A DNA stretch of 64,000 nucleotides, from NCBI RefSeq assembly GCF_000513115.1, contig NZ_BAUU01000001.1, positions 62,001-126,000 on the forward strand, written 5' to 3'. The position numbers and the translations under genes are program-made. Under the pieces are notes generated by a model. The model was not told the origin of the DNA. It was given only the letters and a program-made list of their open reading frames with translations, and did not search any database. This DNA comes from Halalkalibacter hemicellulosilyticusJCM 9152. GTDB lineage: Bacteria; Bacillota; Bacilli; Bacillales; Bacillaceae_D. Shown here piece after piece: positions 41,494-51,460 of the stretch. Each line of letters starts with the position of its first letter. The stretch's first letter is position 1.

Positions 41494-44400
41494 ATGGACA
41501 AAGTTGAACATGTAAAAGTGTGGACCGAAAACCGAGAGATTCCTACTTATAAGACAGGAAAGCCAGAGAAAAATCCAATGTTTCTAGAAAAACGAGTGTA
41601 CCAAGGAAGCTCAGGGAAGGTATATCCGTATCCAGTTATCGATAAAATTGAGGATGAAAAAGAGTTAAAAATGTATCAACTCGTTATTTTGGAAAATGAG
41701 TACATTCGGATTGAGCTTATGCCTGAAATTGGTGGGCGAATTTATCGAGCACTCGATAAAACAAACGACTATGATTTCGTCTATTACAATCGGGTCATTA
41801 AACCTGCACTTGTTGGCTTAGCGGGACCATGGATTTCGGGAGGAATTGAATTTAATTGGCCACAGCATCATCGACCGAATACATTTGGTCCAGTTGATTA
41901 TCAAATGAGTGAAAATGAGGATGGAAGCGCAACGGTCTGGATGAGTGAAATTGACCGGATGTACGGAACGAAGATGACAGCAGGATTTACGCTACATCGT
42001 GATAAAGCCTATTTACAAATTGACGTGCAGCTATACAATCGAACATCGATGCCACAGACGTTTCTTTGGTGGGCGAATCCAGCTGTAGCAGTTAATGATC
42101 ATACACAATCCGTATTTCCACCAGATGTAAATGCTGTCTTTGATCATGGGAAGAGAGATGTATCGAGGTTTCCAATTGCAACAGGTGAATACTACAAAAT
42201 GGATTATTCTGCAGGTGTTGATATTTCCAAGTATAAGAACATACCTGTTCCTACCTCATATATGGCATATAAATCAGAGTATGATTTTGTCGGAGGCTAT
42301 GATCATCAAGTACGTGGAGGACTGCTACATGTAGCTAACCATTATCTTTCTCCTGGTAAGAAGCAATGGACGTGGGGGAATGGAGAGTTTGGTCAAGCAT
42401 GGGATCGACAGCTAACTGACGAGGATGGACCGTACATTGAATTAATGACCGGTGTCTTTACGGACAATCAACCGGACTTTACGTGGCTTCACCCGTATGA
42501 AACCAAAACATTTACGCAATATTTTATGCCTTACAAAGAAATCGGTCTAGTGAAAAATGCGACGAAGGATGCCGCAGTAAATATGGAGTTCGATGAGCAG
42601 AAAGGAAAAGCGATCATTGGTGTATACGCGACATCGCTAGTTGAAAAGGCAACGGTGAAGGTGATAGGTAAGGAGCAGACATATAGTGAAGAGGAATGCG
42701 CGTTGTCTCCAAATGATGTCTATCATTTGGAAGTTCAATTGAATGGAAATGAGCAGCCTCATGACATTCTCGTTGAAGTAAAGGACGGTAAAGGAAAGAA
42801 GCTCGTTTCCTATCAGCCTCAAAAGCCAGCATTAGAGGAAATTCCTAAAGCTGCTAAACCGTTACCTGTGCCAGATCAATTGAAAACAACGGAGGAGCTC
42901 TATCTTGCCGGCTTGCACCTTGAGCAATATCGCCATGCGACATTTGAACCTGAGGCTTATTACAAAGAGGGTTTGAAACGTGATGCGAAGGATATTCGTC
43001 TAAACATTGCCTATGGGCTGCTGTTGCTACGTAGAGGCTTGTTCGCAGAAAGTGAGCGTTACTTCCGCCAAGCGGTTCAATCATTAACGTGGAAAAATAC
43101 GAATCCTTACGATAGTGAAGCGTACTATCAGTTAGGGTTGAGTTTAAAGCTACAAGGGAGGCTTGATGAGGCCTTTGCCAATCTATATAAAGCTGTTTGG
43201 TCGGCGTTATGGCAGGATAGTAGTTACTTCACTTTGGCCCAAATTGCGACAGAACGTCAGTCTTATGAGGAAGCATTAGAACTTATTGATCGTTCACTTT
43301 CAAGAAATGTGTATCATATGAAAGCACGCATGTTAAAAGCAGCTCTGTTACGTAAGACGGGGCAATTGAATCAGGCATTACATGAATGTAGGCAATCGCT
43401 TCAGCTAGATGCAATGGATTTTGGCGCGTATTTTGAGCAAGTCTTCATTCTTGAGGAGCAAAGAGAGCAGGAGGAAGCACGAAGCTTATGGAATACAATA
43501 GTGGAGCTGATGAGAGCAGAACCGCGCTCATTCCTTTATACGGCGAATGATTATATGGAATGCGGGCTGTATGAAGAAGCAAAAAAGATTTTGGCTAGAA
43601 TTGTGAACTTCTCAAACGAGCCTATGATTCCTTATACGTTAGCTTATATTTCTAAGAGGACAGGTCAAACGGAAGAGTCGCAACGTTGGCATAAGAAGGC
43701 TTATGAGCTTGACGTATCGACATGCTTTCCAAACACATTGCAAGATGCTCTTGTGCTAGCTGATGTTCTCAAGGATCATCCTGAAGATGAAAAAGCCCAT
43801 TATTATTTCGGCAACTTACTTTATGATAAGAAGCGTTATGATGAAGCGATTAACCATTGGGAAAAGGCAAGAGATCTTGCACCATCATTTGCCACACCTC
43901 ATCGGAATTTAGCGTTAGCTTACTACAACAAGCGTCATGAACCAAATCTTTCCCTTGCCTCATTACAGCAGGCTTTTGCGTGTGAGCCTAGTGATGCGCG
44001 TGTGTTCTACGAGCTTGATCAGCTAAAGAAAAAGGTCGGAATGTATCCGAAAGAACGACTATCGTTAATGAACAAGCATGCTGAGTTAGTTAAACGACGA
44101 GATGATCTATATATTGAGTATGTGACATTACTAAATATGACAGAGCAATACGAGCTAGCGATTAAGTGTTTATTGTCGCGAATCTTTCATCCGTGGGAAG
44201 GCGGTGAAGGGAAAGTGACAGGGCAATATGTCTATGCTCATGTCGAAATCGGGAAGATGTATTTGAAGAAGGGGGCTCACTCACAAGCGATCGACGTGTT
44301 GAAAAAGGCGTTGTATTATCCAGAAAATCTTGGAGAAGGGAAGCTTCATGGGGCACAAGAAAATGATATATTTTATTATTTAGGTTGTGCTTATGAAGGA

Positions 44401-44838
44401 AATGGGCAAGGCGATCTCGCAACGCAATGCTTTGAGGCTGCTTCAAAAGGAATAGAAGAGCCAGCAAGTGCAATGTATTATAATGATCAGCCACCAGAGA
44501 TGATTTTTTATCAAGGGTTAGCTTGGAAGAAGCTGAACAACGAGCATGAGGCCAATAGGAGATTCCACACGTTAATTGACTATGCGGAAAGACATTATTT
44601 CGATGATGTGAAAATTGATTACTTTGCTGTATCCTTACCTGATTTTCTTGTGTTTGATGAAGATTTAGTGAAAAGGAATCAAATTCACTGCCATTTTATA
44701 CGCGGTCTAGGGTTGTTAGGTTTGAGTAACAAAGAGGCAGCTATAACAGAGTTCCATCAAGTATTGGTATTAGATCCGAATCATCAAGGAGCGACTTTGC
44801 ATCTTACCATTTGTCAAGAGGAGGGCTGGCATGCGTGA
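41494..44838 (+). CDS. DUF5107 domain protein with C-terminal TPR repeats
   Basis: A large 1114-aa cytoplasmic protein of unknown function. Residues ~1-370 form a DUF5107 domain, rich in beta strands and aromatic residues and resembling a sugar-processing beta-sandwich (LENEYIRIELMPEIGGRIYR, GPWISGGIEFNWPQHHRP, TFLWWANPAVAVNDHTQ). Such ELMPEIGGRI-type segments recall galactose-mutarotase-like folds, which is an inference. From about residue 450 to the end there are many tetratricopeptide repeats (HYYFGNLLYDKKRYDEAINH, AYYQLGLSLKLQGRLDEAF). DUF5107-TPR genes commonly neighbour glycoside hydrolases, and here the GH35 gene overlaps by 8 bp. ATG 41494, with AGGGAGAGGGG upstream. It may be a carbohydrate-active enzyme or binding scaffold. 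Confidence 0.8.
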   Translation: MDKVEHVKVWTENREIPTYKTGKPEKNPMFLEKRVYQGSSGKVYPYPVIDKIEDEKELKMYQLVILENEYIRIELMPEIGGRIYRALDKTNDYDFVYYNRVIKPALVGLAGPWISGGIEFNWPQHHRPNTFGPVDYQMSENEDGSATVWMSEIDRMYGTKMTAGFTLHRDKAYLQIDVQLYNRTSMPQTFLWWANPAVAVNDHTQSVFPPDVNAVFDHGKRDVSRFPIATGEYYKMDYSAGVDISKYKNIPVPTSYMAYKSEYDFVGGYDHQVRGGLLHVANHYLSPGKKQWTWGNGEFGQAWDRQLTDEDGPYIELMTGVFTDNQPDFTWLHPYETKTFTQYFMPYKEIGLVKNATKDAAVNMEFDEQKGKAIIGVYATSLVEKATVKVIGKEQTYSEEECALSPNDVYHLEVQLNGNEQPHDILVEVKDGKGKKLVSYQPQKPALEEIPKAAKPLPVPDQLKTTEELYLAGLHLEQYRHATFEPEAYYKEGLKRDAKDIRLNIAYGLLLLRRGLFAESERYFRQAVQSLTWKNTNPYDSEAYYQLGLSLKLQGRLDEAFANLYKAVWSALWQDSSYFTLAQIATERQSYEEALELIDRSLSRNVYHMKARMLKAALLRKTGQLNQALHECRQSLQLDAMDFGAYFEQVFILEEQREQEEARSLWNTIVELMRAEPRSFLYTANDYMECGLYEEAKKILARIVNFSNEPMIPYTLAYISKRTGQTEESQRWHKKAYELDVSTCFPNTLQDALVLADVLKDHPEDEKAHYYFGNLLYDKKRYDEAINHWEKARDLAPSFATPHRNLALAYYNKRHEPNLSLASLQQAFACEPSDARVFYELDQLKKKVGMYPKERLSLMNKHAELVKRRDDLYIEYVTLLNMTEQYELAIKCLLSRIFHPWEGGEGKVTGQYVYAHVEIGKMYLKKGAHSQAIDVLKKALYYPENLGEGKLHGAQENDIFYYLGCAYEGNGQGDLATQCFEAASKGIEEPASAMYYNDQPPEMIFYQGLAWKKLNNEHEANRRFHTLIDYAERHYFDDVKIDYFAVSLPDFLVFDEDLVKRNQIHCHFIRGLGLLGLSNKEAAITEFHQVLVLDPNHQGATLHLTICQEEGWHA

Positions 44839-47165
44839 ATATACGGTTGATGTAAAAGCGGCGAAGAAAAATATTTATCAAGCAGAGTTAGACGTGGAAG
44901 GGACGGCACCAAATGGTGATCGGTTGTCGTTAACGAATTATTACCTTGAAAAAAATGGCCAGCCTTTCTTCGGTATCTCGGGGGAATTTCACTTTAGTCG
45001 TTATGATGACCAAAAGTGGGAAGATGAGTTAATTAAAATGAAAATGGCTGGGATTACGATTGTTCCGACATATGTGTTTTGGAATCATCATGAAGAGGAG
45101 CAAGGTGTGTATGAATGGTCAGATCAGAAAGATGTCAGGCGGTTTGTGGAATTGTGTCAGAAGCATGATCTCTATGTGATCCTAAGAATTGGTCCATTTG
45201 CTCATGGTGAAGCAAGAAATGGTGGAATGCCTGATTGGTTATTTGGAAGGCCATTTGAATTACGCTCAAATGATGAGGAGTATGTAGCGTTTGTTGAACG
45301 GTTTTATACCGAAATTGCTGAGCAGATCGATGGACTTCTATTTGAGCAAGGTGGTCCGATTATCGGTACGCAAATTGAAAATGAATATGAGCATGCAGGA
45401 GCGCCTTGGGAGATCACGACAGGTACGGCCCAAGAATGGGTTTCAGCAGGGAAAGATGGCGCTACTCATATTAAGGTGTTAAAGGACTTAGCGATAAAGG
45501 TCGGTATTAAGACGCCGCTCTATACAGCTACTGGCTGGGGAGGGCAGCTGCCCCAGCTCATGATGTATTGCCGTTGTGGGGGGATATGCGTTTTGGCCAT
45601 GGATTTTCTATGGGGATGCGACCGAGCACCCGGCTACCTCAGAATATGTCTATCGAAGCTTCCATGAGGACGGGATGACGTATGAGGCGTTTACACCGAA
45701 GTATCCTGCTAGCAGTCTTCCGTATGCTTGCTGTGAAATGGGCGGTGGAATGACTGTTTTCTATAAATATCGTTTTCAATTGCCTTATGAAAGTGTCGAT
45801 GCAATGGCGAATATGAAGGTTGCAGGTGGCTGTAATTTCGTTGGATATTATGTCTTTCACGGTGGGTCTCATCCAAAAGGTAAGAAAACAGCCTTCTTAA
45901 ATGAAACAGCCACACCGAAAATATCGTACGATTATCAAGCACCAATAGGGGAGTTTGGTCAAGTACGAGAATCATATAAACGACTGAAGCGTCAGCATTA
46001 TTTATATCAGGAATGTGAGCAAACTTTAACGAAAATGAAAACCGTGTTGCCAGAAAATGCAGAGCAGATTACTCCGACAGATGTCGATACGTTACGATAT
46101 GCGGTGAGAGCAGATGGTCATCGTGGTTTTCTGTTTATTAATAATTACCAGGATCATGTGAAATTGAAACATCAAGAGAATTTTGCAATAGTATTAGAGC
46201 TTGAGGAAAAACGAATTCGTGTACCGCAACAAGGGACAATGTCGTTGGAAAAAGGAGAGTCATGCATTCTGCCGTTTCATTTATCTTTATCAGGTTGCAC
46301 GCTCCTGTATGCAACTACTCAATATATGACACAGGTTGAGTATGAAGAAGAAGTGTATCATTTCTTCTTTACCCCAAAAGGGATGTCACCTGAGTATTCT
46401 GTTGATAAAAAGGGGATAGTCGCGGTGTATACGGATGCAAAGGTAGTGAATGGTAAGGCTGCGTATGTCATTAAGGGAGAAGAGCTCATGAATCATCCAG
46501 TTGTGTTGGAATGTGAGGGTGGTAAGAGAGTACACGTATGCACACTCACACATGAGGAGTCATTGGATTTCTGGAAAGTTAGCCTCGATGGGCAGGAGAG
46601 AGCGATCGTAACCAACGCAGGCGTCTTAGTTGACCAAAATCGGTTTCGTTTAGAATGTCAAGGCCAGTCACCATTTGAATTGAAAGCATTCCCAGCATTC
46701 CGTGATACGATTTCAAGTCGGGAACATCAGATTGTACACTTAGGGCAGAGTGGAATCTTTCATACGTATCGATGTACGCTGAGTGAGCAGGTAGTTGAAT
46801 GCGAAGTGGATCAAGTGAGTGATGCAAAAGTGAAGGTGCGTGTCCCTAATGTGGCCTTTGAAGGTGTGAAGGAATTGCTTCTGAATGTCGATTATGAGGG
46901 AGATATCGGTTATGCATTTATCGACGGGGAGTTGATTCATGATAACTTTTGTAACGAGGCGACTTGGCAAATCGGTTTATCGACACACGAAGAAGCGATT
47001 AAGGAAAAAGGAATGTATCTCTATATTTCACCATTGAAGGGAGATAGCTATGTACAGAGTGATTCCCCAATGGCTGCACGCTCTGAAGTTGCACGAAGGC
47101 AGGTTGCAAAGATTAAGTCCGTCTGGCTATCTTCAGTCGTTGAGATGAAGCTTGTTGATTATTAG
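44831..47165 (+). pseudogene. GH35 beta-galactosidase, interrupted by two single-base deletions
   Basis: A GH35 enzyme of about 780 codons. The first frame (from ATG 44831, overlapping the TPR gene) has GISGEFHFSRYDDQKWEDEL, FWNHHEEEQGVYEWSD, ILRIGPFAHGEARNGG and the acid/base Glu185 in IGTQIENEYEHAG. It then leaves the true frame at CCCC (45551-45554) after TATGWGGQLP. A short stretch (AHDVLPLW) is readable in another frame. A second missing base in the G-run 45578-45583 moves to the frame that continues with GGYAFWPWIFYGDATEH and the nucleophile in YACCEMGGGM (Glu codon 45735-45737) to 47165. Both catalytic residues are thus conserved, but on separate frames. The product has no signal peptide, so it would act on imported galactosides. 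Confidence 0.85.
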
Positions 47166-47180
47166 ACCTTGTGCGACATG

Positions 47181-47362
47181 TGCTCCTCGTTCCTCTATCC
47201 ACTCTGTATTTCACTTTTTATTGTCGTTACGGTCTCCTCATTCCTCTATTCCGGGTTGTATTCCTTCTTTTGTCCTTGTTTAGCTCAAATAGCAGAATGA
47301 GGAATCCTTTTTCTTCTCAGGAAGCAGTTTTTTTCTGATTTAGGGGCAAGAGGATTCCCTTT
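47181..47362. repeat. Dispersed intergenic palindromic repeat, copy C
   Basis: Modules TGCTCCTCGTTCCTCTATCC (47181-47200) and GGTCTCCTCATTCCTCTATTCC (47231-47252) are followed by inverse modules AAATAGCAGAATGAGGAATCC (about 47287-47307) and TAGGGGCAAGAGGATTCCC (47341-47359). The spacing equals that of copy A, and even the TTTAGCTC and CTTTTTCTTCTCA linkers are shared. It lies directly after the GH35 gene. Confidence 0.75.
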
Positions 47363-47747
47363 GTTTTTTGTACGCACCTTCCTTTCGCTCCAGTGGACAG
47401 AGAAAAGAAGGTGTAGGTCAATCGCTGCCCTCACTTTCATAAAAAAGTAAAGCGTTGTCACTTTTCTGTGCAACTAAAAAAAGATCGCTACCGCGGTTTT
47501 TCTTAAGTTAGTAGGCATGACCATGGTCAGTCTCTTCAAGTACGCTCTTCGGATGGAGGTACACCCTTCGAAGTCCGTTGAACTCACGAACTGACATCAG
47601 CGGACGTCAGCTTGCTTTTTTCCTAAGGTTACTGAAAAGTTTGGTTGGGAAGTTGCAATTTTTTACAAGTAAAGTTCAATCATTTTACACCGATATTATA
47701 AGAGAGTGATAGAATGATAGATGAATAGATTACGAGGAGGGAATAGA
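47363..47747. other. Intergenic region upstream of the subtilase gene: terminator-like hairpin and palindrome
   Basis: No gene is visible. TGACCATGGTCA (47518-47529) is a perfect 12-bp palindrome. CTGACATC and GACGTCAG (47591-47610, one wobble) form a hairpin followed by CTTGCTTTTTT, a plausible plus-strand terminator, although no coding gene ends directly before it. The remaining ~100 bp before the ribosome binding site is A/T-rich and must contain the subtilase promoter. Confidence 0.5.
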
Positions 47748-50186
47748 ATGAAGAGAAGAGGCTTTGGTTTTAAAGGATCGGTCTTATTTTTAATGGTTAT
47801 TTTGTTAACTCATTTACTCTTTCCTTTTGGGACATTTGCTACAGCAGAAGCCGAAAAAGTAGATGTGCTTGTTACGTATGAAGAAGATTCTTCAAAGTTA
47901 GTAGATGCTTTCGATCGTGCAAACTATGAAAATGTAGTCGTTATGGGAGCATTGCCGATTATAACGATGACGGTACCTGAACAGGAGATTGAACGGTTAG
48001 AAGGATATTCTAATGTTGTTTCGGTTTCAATTGATCAGCCGCTTCATTTAATGGTAGAAGAAGTAGATTCATCTAGAGAATTAAGTGAATATGATTGGAA
48101 TAATGAAATGGTGAAGGCTTTTGATGCTTGGGATGATGGCTATACAGGTAATGGTGTTAGAGTGGCAGTATTAGATACAGGTTTTGATGAGCATCAAGAT
48201 ATTACATATGCAGGCGGTCATTCTGTATTTGAGGATGATGTGTATACATATGATTACGATGGCCATGGTACACATGTGGCAGGAATTATTGGTGCACAAA
48301 AAGGAACAACGCATCAAGGAATTGCTCCAAACGTTGAATTATATGGTGTGAAAGTTTTTAGTGAAAGTACTGGTGGGACAACTACTGATCTCATCTCTGG
48401 TATTGACTGGTCGATCCAAGAGGGGATGGACATCATTAATATGAGTTTAGGTTTTACGGGTGAGGTTCCTGCTGTACTTGAAGCGATTCAAGAGGCGGTT
48501 GAGCAAGGAATATTAGTCATTGCGGCAAGTGGAAATGAAGGGAATGAAGATGGAACAGGTGAGCAGATTGAGTATCCTGCAAAATACGACGAGGTGATTG
48601 CCGTTGCGTCAGTGGATCAGGATTTGTCACGTTCAACGTTCTCAGCAGCTGGACCAGAAAATGAAGTAGCTGCTCCCGGAGGTTTTATTGGCGGGTTAGC
48701 GCCGGGAGGTAGCTATGTCGCGATGAGTGGTACTTCTCAAGCGACGCCTCATGTTACGGCTTTGGCAGCTATTTTAATGGAAAAATATCCTCAGCGTTCA
48801 AATGAAGAAATTAGAGAGTTACTTATTAAAAAAGCTAATGATCTCGGTCCAGAAGGGCGAGATAGTCTGTATGGTTATGGACTTGTGCAATATGCTCCAC
48901 TAGACATTGAACCACCGGTTATTGAATATGATGGTGAATTAGAGATTGAGGTTGAATATGGTGCGGAATTTATCGTTCCAGCCGTCACTGTAACAGATAA
49001 TGTCGATGAAGATATTGAGGCAACTGTTACCATTTATAATGAAGAAGAACAAGTGGTTAAGCAAAGTGACATTGATACGACCATACCAGCTACGTATGTC
49101 GTGGAATATACAGCGGTTGATGAAGCTGGTAATGAAGCAGTGCCGTTATACATTACGATTACTGTATTAGAAGAAGGTTCAACGCCACCAGAGGAAGAGG
49201 ATGGCGATGAGACAGATCAAGATACAGGCAAAGAGGAAGAAGAAACGGAAAGTGGCCGAGAAGATGAGGATACAGAGAGTGAAGTAGCCCCGCCAGAGGA
49301 AGAGAATGGCGATGAAACCGATAAGAATCCAGGCAAAGGGGAAGAAAAGGATTCAGAAGATGGACAAGGTGGGGGAAAAGAGGAAGAAGATTCAATCCCT
49401 CCTCCAGTTAAAGAAGAACAAGCTGAGTTGGTTTTAATTCAGCCAGAAGAAAAAGATGGAGTTGCGTTTATTTCAGATGATGTAATTGCTTCAGTATTAG
49501 ATCATGGCACATTATGGATCGCGCTTCATTCTGTTTCTACTGAGTTGAGCCGTCTCCAATTAACAGCTGATCAAGTGAATGAACTGATCAGTCGAGGTAT
49601 ACATTTAGTGTTAGCTAAAGACGATGTTCAGCTACAAATTCCTGCGGGCGCATTCAAGCAAGGGGATGCGGTTATTCATATGGAACGTGTAGAACGAGAT
49701 AGTGAACTTCCGAAAATTGAGCAAGCGCAAAGTGCGACCTATCAATTTAAGTTTATCCAAAATGGGGAAAGTGTTCATCAATTTGAGGATGCGATTGAAC
49801 TACACTTCCCTGTTAATAAAGAGCAAGATACGTCTGATTTGAAGGTTTACTATTGGAATGAACAGAGTGGTCTTTGGGAAGAAATAGGTGGTTACGAAGA
49901 GGATGGCTTTATCGTAACGGAAACGAACCATTTTAGTATTTTCACCGTGTTCTCTTCAAGTATATTTGAAGAGAACGGAACTGGAAACGGAACTGGAAAC
50001 GGAACTGGAAACGGAACTGGAGAGCCTCAAGCTGAAGAAGGTAGTCAAGATGAACAAAAAGGATCAGGTGAAACATTGCCTGATACAGCTACAAGTTTGT
50101 ATAATTGGTTGACACTTGGCTTAGCTTTAATCGTAGGGGGCGTTGCTGTTACGACAATGAGAAGGTGGAAGCTGAACAATAATTAA
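47748..50186 (+). CDS. Cell-wall-anchored subtilisin-like serine protease
   Basis: An 812-aa exported S8 protease. In order: signal peptide (residues 1-33), I9-type propeptide (about 37-100, DVLVTYEEDSSKLVDAF), and a catalytic domain with Asp143 (AVLDTGFDEH), His173 (DGHGTHVAGI), oxyanion Asn in ASGNEGNE and Ser330 (MSGTSQATPHV). A DUF5011-like beta domain (about 395-475, DNVDEDIEATVTIYNEEEQV) and a strongly acidic Glu/Asp linker follow. Then come a further beta-rich domain (about 565-745), four NGTG repeats encoded by a 12-bp tandem repeat (about 49976-50023), and a sorting signal LPDTA with hydrophobic tail and basic end. LPDTA fits the non-classical sortases of bacilli. The acidic surface suits an alkaliphile. 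ATG 47748 follows GAGGAGGGA. Confidence 0.93.
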   Translation: MKRRGFGFKGSVLFLMVILLTHLLFPFGTFATAEAEKVDVLVTYEEDSSKLVDAFDRANYENVVVMGALPIITMTVPEQEIERLEGYSNVVSVSIDQPLHLMVEEVDSSRELSEYDWNNEMVKAFDAWDDGYTGNGVRVAVLDTGFDEHQDITYAGGHSVFEDDVYTYDYDGHGTHVAGIIGAQKGTTHQGIAPNVELYGVKVFSESTGGTTTDLISGIDWSIQEGMDIINMSLGFTGEVPAVLEAIQEAVEQGILVIAASGNEGNEDGTGEQIEYPAKYDEVIAVASVDQDLSRSTFSAAGPENEVAAPGGFIGGLAPGGSYVAMSGTSQATPHVTALAAILMEKYPQRSNEEIRELLIKKANDLGPEGRDSLYGYGLVQYAPLDIEPPVIEYDGELEIEVEYGAEFIVPAVTVTDNVDEDIEATVTIYNEEEQVVKQSDIDTTIPATYVVEYTAVDEAGNEAVPLYITITVLEEGSTPPEEEDGDETDQDTGKEEEETESGREDEDTESEVAPPEEENGDETDKNPGKGEEKDSEDGQGGGKEEEDSIPPPVKEEQAELVLIQPEEKDGVAFISDDVIASVLDHGTLWIALHSVSTELSRLQLTADQVNELISRGIHLVLAKDDVQLQIPAGAFKQGDAVIHMERVERDSELPKIEQAQSATYQFKFIQNGESVHQFEDAIELHFPVNKEQDTSDLKVYYWNEQSGLWEEIGGYEEDGFIVTETNHFSIFTVFSSSIFEENGTGNGTGNGTGNGTGEPQAEEGSQDEQKGSGETLPDTATSLYNWLTLGLALIVGGVAVTTMRRWKLNNN

Positions 50187-50201
50187 AGGCCTAGTTTGAA
50201 G

Positions 50202-50230
50202 GACTCATAGTTTATCGCTATGGGTCTTTT
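50202..50230 (+). terminator. Terminator of the subtilase gene
   Basis: GACTCATAG pairs with CTATGGGTC (one wobble) around a 7-nt loop, followed by TTTTCTTT. The rest of the 50187-50515 gap holds a single weak repeat module (GGAACCTCATTCCG near 50347) and an operator-like region. Confidence 0.75.
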
Positions 50231-50440
50231 CTTTATGGCAGAATTAGCTTTTATAAGTGTATCCTATATTAAAAGTTAAGGAAGACGTCCGCTACATACG
50301 TCACAACTTAGTAAAGATTAATATAAAGTTGCTCTTATGGCAAAAAGGAACCTCATTCCGTTAAATGAGAGAAACACGCTCTTTATGCGGGAGGGTGCGG
50401 CACATCTTTTCTTAAAAATAATTTAAATGCAAATAATAAA

Positions 50441-50482
50441 TGACATTTGTCACTAATCGTAAATGATAGGTGATGTCATACT
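50441..50482 (+). promoter_or_regulatory. Candidate operator/promoter of the ABC-2 exporter and NarL-type TCS operon
   Basis: TGACATTTGTCA (50441-50452) is a perfect inverted repeat, and a further TGATGTCA half lies at 50471-50478, overlapping a CATACT -10-like hexamer (50477-50482). No good -35 is present, as expected for an activator-dependent promoter. The adjacent NarL-type response regulator is the natural candidate. Confidence 0.5.
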
Positions 50483-50515
50483 AATGTTGAAATTAATGAG
50501 GGAGGGTGATGTGAA

Positions 50516-51460
50516 ATGATTATTGCATCGATGAATGATGTAGTAAAACGGTATGGCTCGTTTGTCGCTTTAGATTATGTGAACTTAACGATTAAAGAAG
50601 GAGAGGTCATTGGATTATTAGGTCCAAACGGGGCAGGGAAAACAACGCTTATACAAGTACTCACAGGTATTATTCCTAAGGATACTGGAACGATTACGTT
50701 GTTCGGTGATTATAAAAAGCCTTTCAACAACCAAAATAAGCGACAATTGGGCTTGGTGACACAGGAGTTGACGATATTTGAGGATTTAACGGCTAAGGAG
50801 AATTTGGAGTTTTTTGCTGGTGTGTACGGGCTAAAGGGAGAAGAGAAGAAACAAAGAGTAGAGGAAGCTCTAAGTTTTGTCGGACTCTCCTCTAAAGCAA
50901 AGATGTTGCCGAAGAAGTTTTCTGGAGGAATGAAAAGACGACTGAATATTGCTTGTGCTCTTACGCATAATCCGAAACTGGTCATCATGGATGAGCCGAC
51001 CGTAGGCATTGATCCACAATCAAGAAATCACATTTTAGAAACAGTCAAAGAACTACAAAGACGTGGAACAACGATTATTTATACGACCCATTATATGGAG
51101 GAGGTTCAAGCCATTGCTTCTCGGGTCGTCATTGTTGATCAAGGTCAATTAATTAAGGAAGGAACAACAGAGGAATTGATTCGAACGATTCAGCATGAAG
51201 AAAAGCTAGTGATTGATGTGACAGATCCTCACTTAGTGCCTCTTGATCGGCTTCAAGCTCTAACTGGGGTTAAGCAAGTATCGAAGGAAGGAAGCAATAT
51301 TCATATTATATCGACAACAGGTTCAGGTAACCTTGACCGGGTTCTGTCGATTGTGAAATCACATACGAGCGTTCTTGGTATTCAATCGGAGAAACCGAAT
51401 TTGGAGGATGTCTTTTTAACACTTACGGGGAAACAATTGCGTGATGGGGAGGATGAATAA
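50516..51460 (+). CDS. ABC transporter ATP-binding protein (exporter type)
   Basis: A 314-aa ATPase of an ABC-2 exporter. Walker A is GPNGAGKTT near residue 40, signature FSGGMKRRL near 138, Walker B LVIMDEPTVGID, and switch histidine in YTTHYMEE. A C-terminal extension of ~90 residues after 220 is typical of drug/antimicrobial-peptide exporters. ATG 50516 has GGGAGGGTGATG upstream. The stop overlaps the first permease start (TAATG). With two permeases, a histidine kinase and a response regulator downstream, the layout recalls the B. subtilis yvfRSTU locus, so it likely exports a toxic compound or peptide sensed by the kinase. Confidence 0.92.
   Translation: MIIASMNDVVKRYGSFVALDYVNLTIKEGEVIGLLGPNGAGKTTLIQVLTGIIPKDTGTITLFGDYKKPFNNQNKRQLGLVTQELTIFEDLTAKENLEFFAGVYGLKGEEKKQRVEEALSFVGLSSKAKMLPKKFSGGMKRRLNIACALTHNPKLVIMDEPTVGIDPQSRNHILETVKELQRRGTTIIYTTHYMEEVQAIASRVVIVDQGQLIKEGTTEELIRTIQHEEKLVIDVTDPHLVPLDRLQALTGVKQVSKEGSNIHIISTTGSGNLDRVLSIVKSHTSVLGIQSEKPNLEDVFLTLTGKQLRDGEDE

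Noticed and set aside
37249-47165. Programmed ribosomal frameshifting in the GH2 and GH35 genes
   Set aside because: No slippery heptamer with a downstream structure is seen at the breaks, and GH35 would need two shifts within 30 bp; deletion or sequencing error is simpler.
50374-50390. CTCTTTATG resembling part of the CRISPR repeat
   Set aside because: Only about nine bases match and the diagnostic GCGTGGATTGAAAT end is absent; chance similarity is likely.
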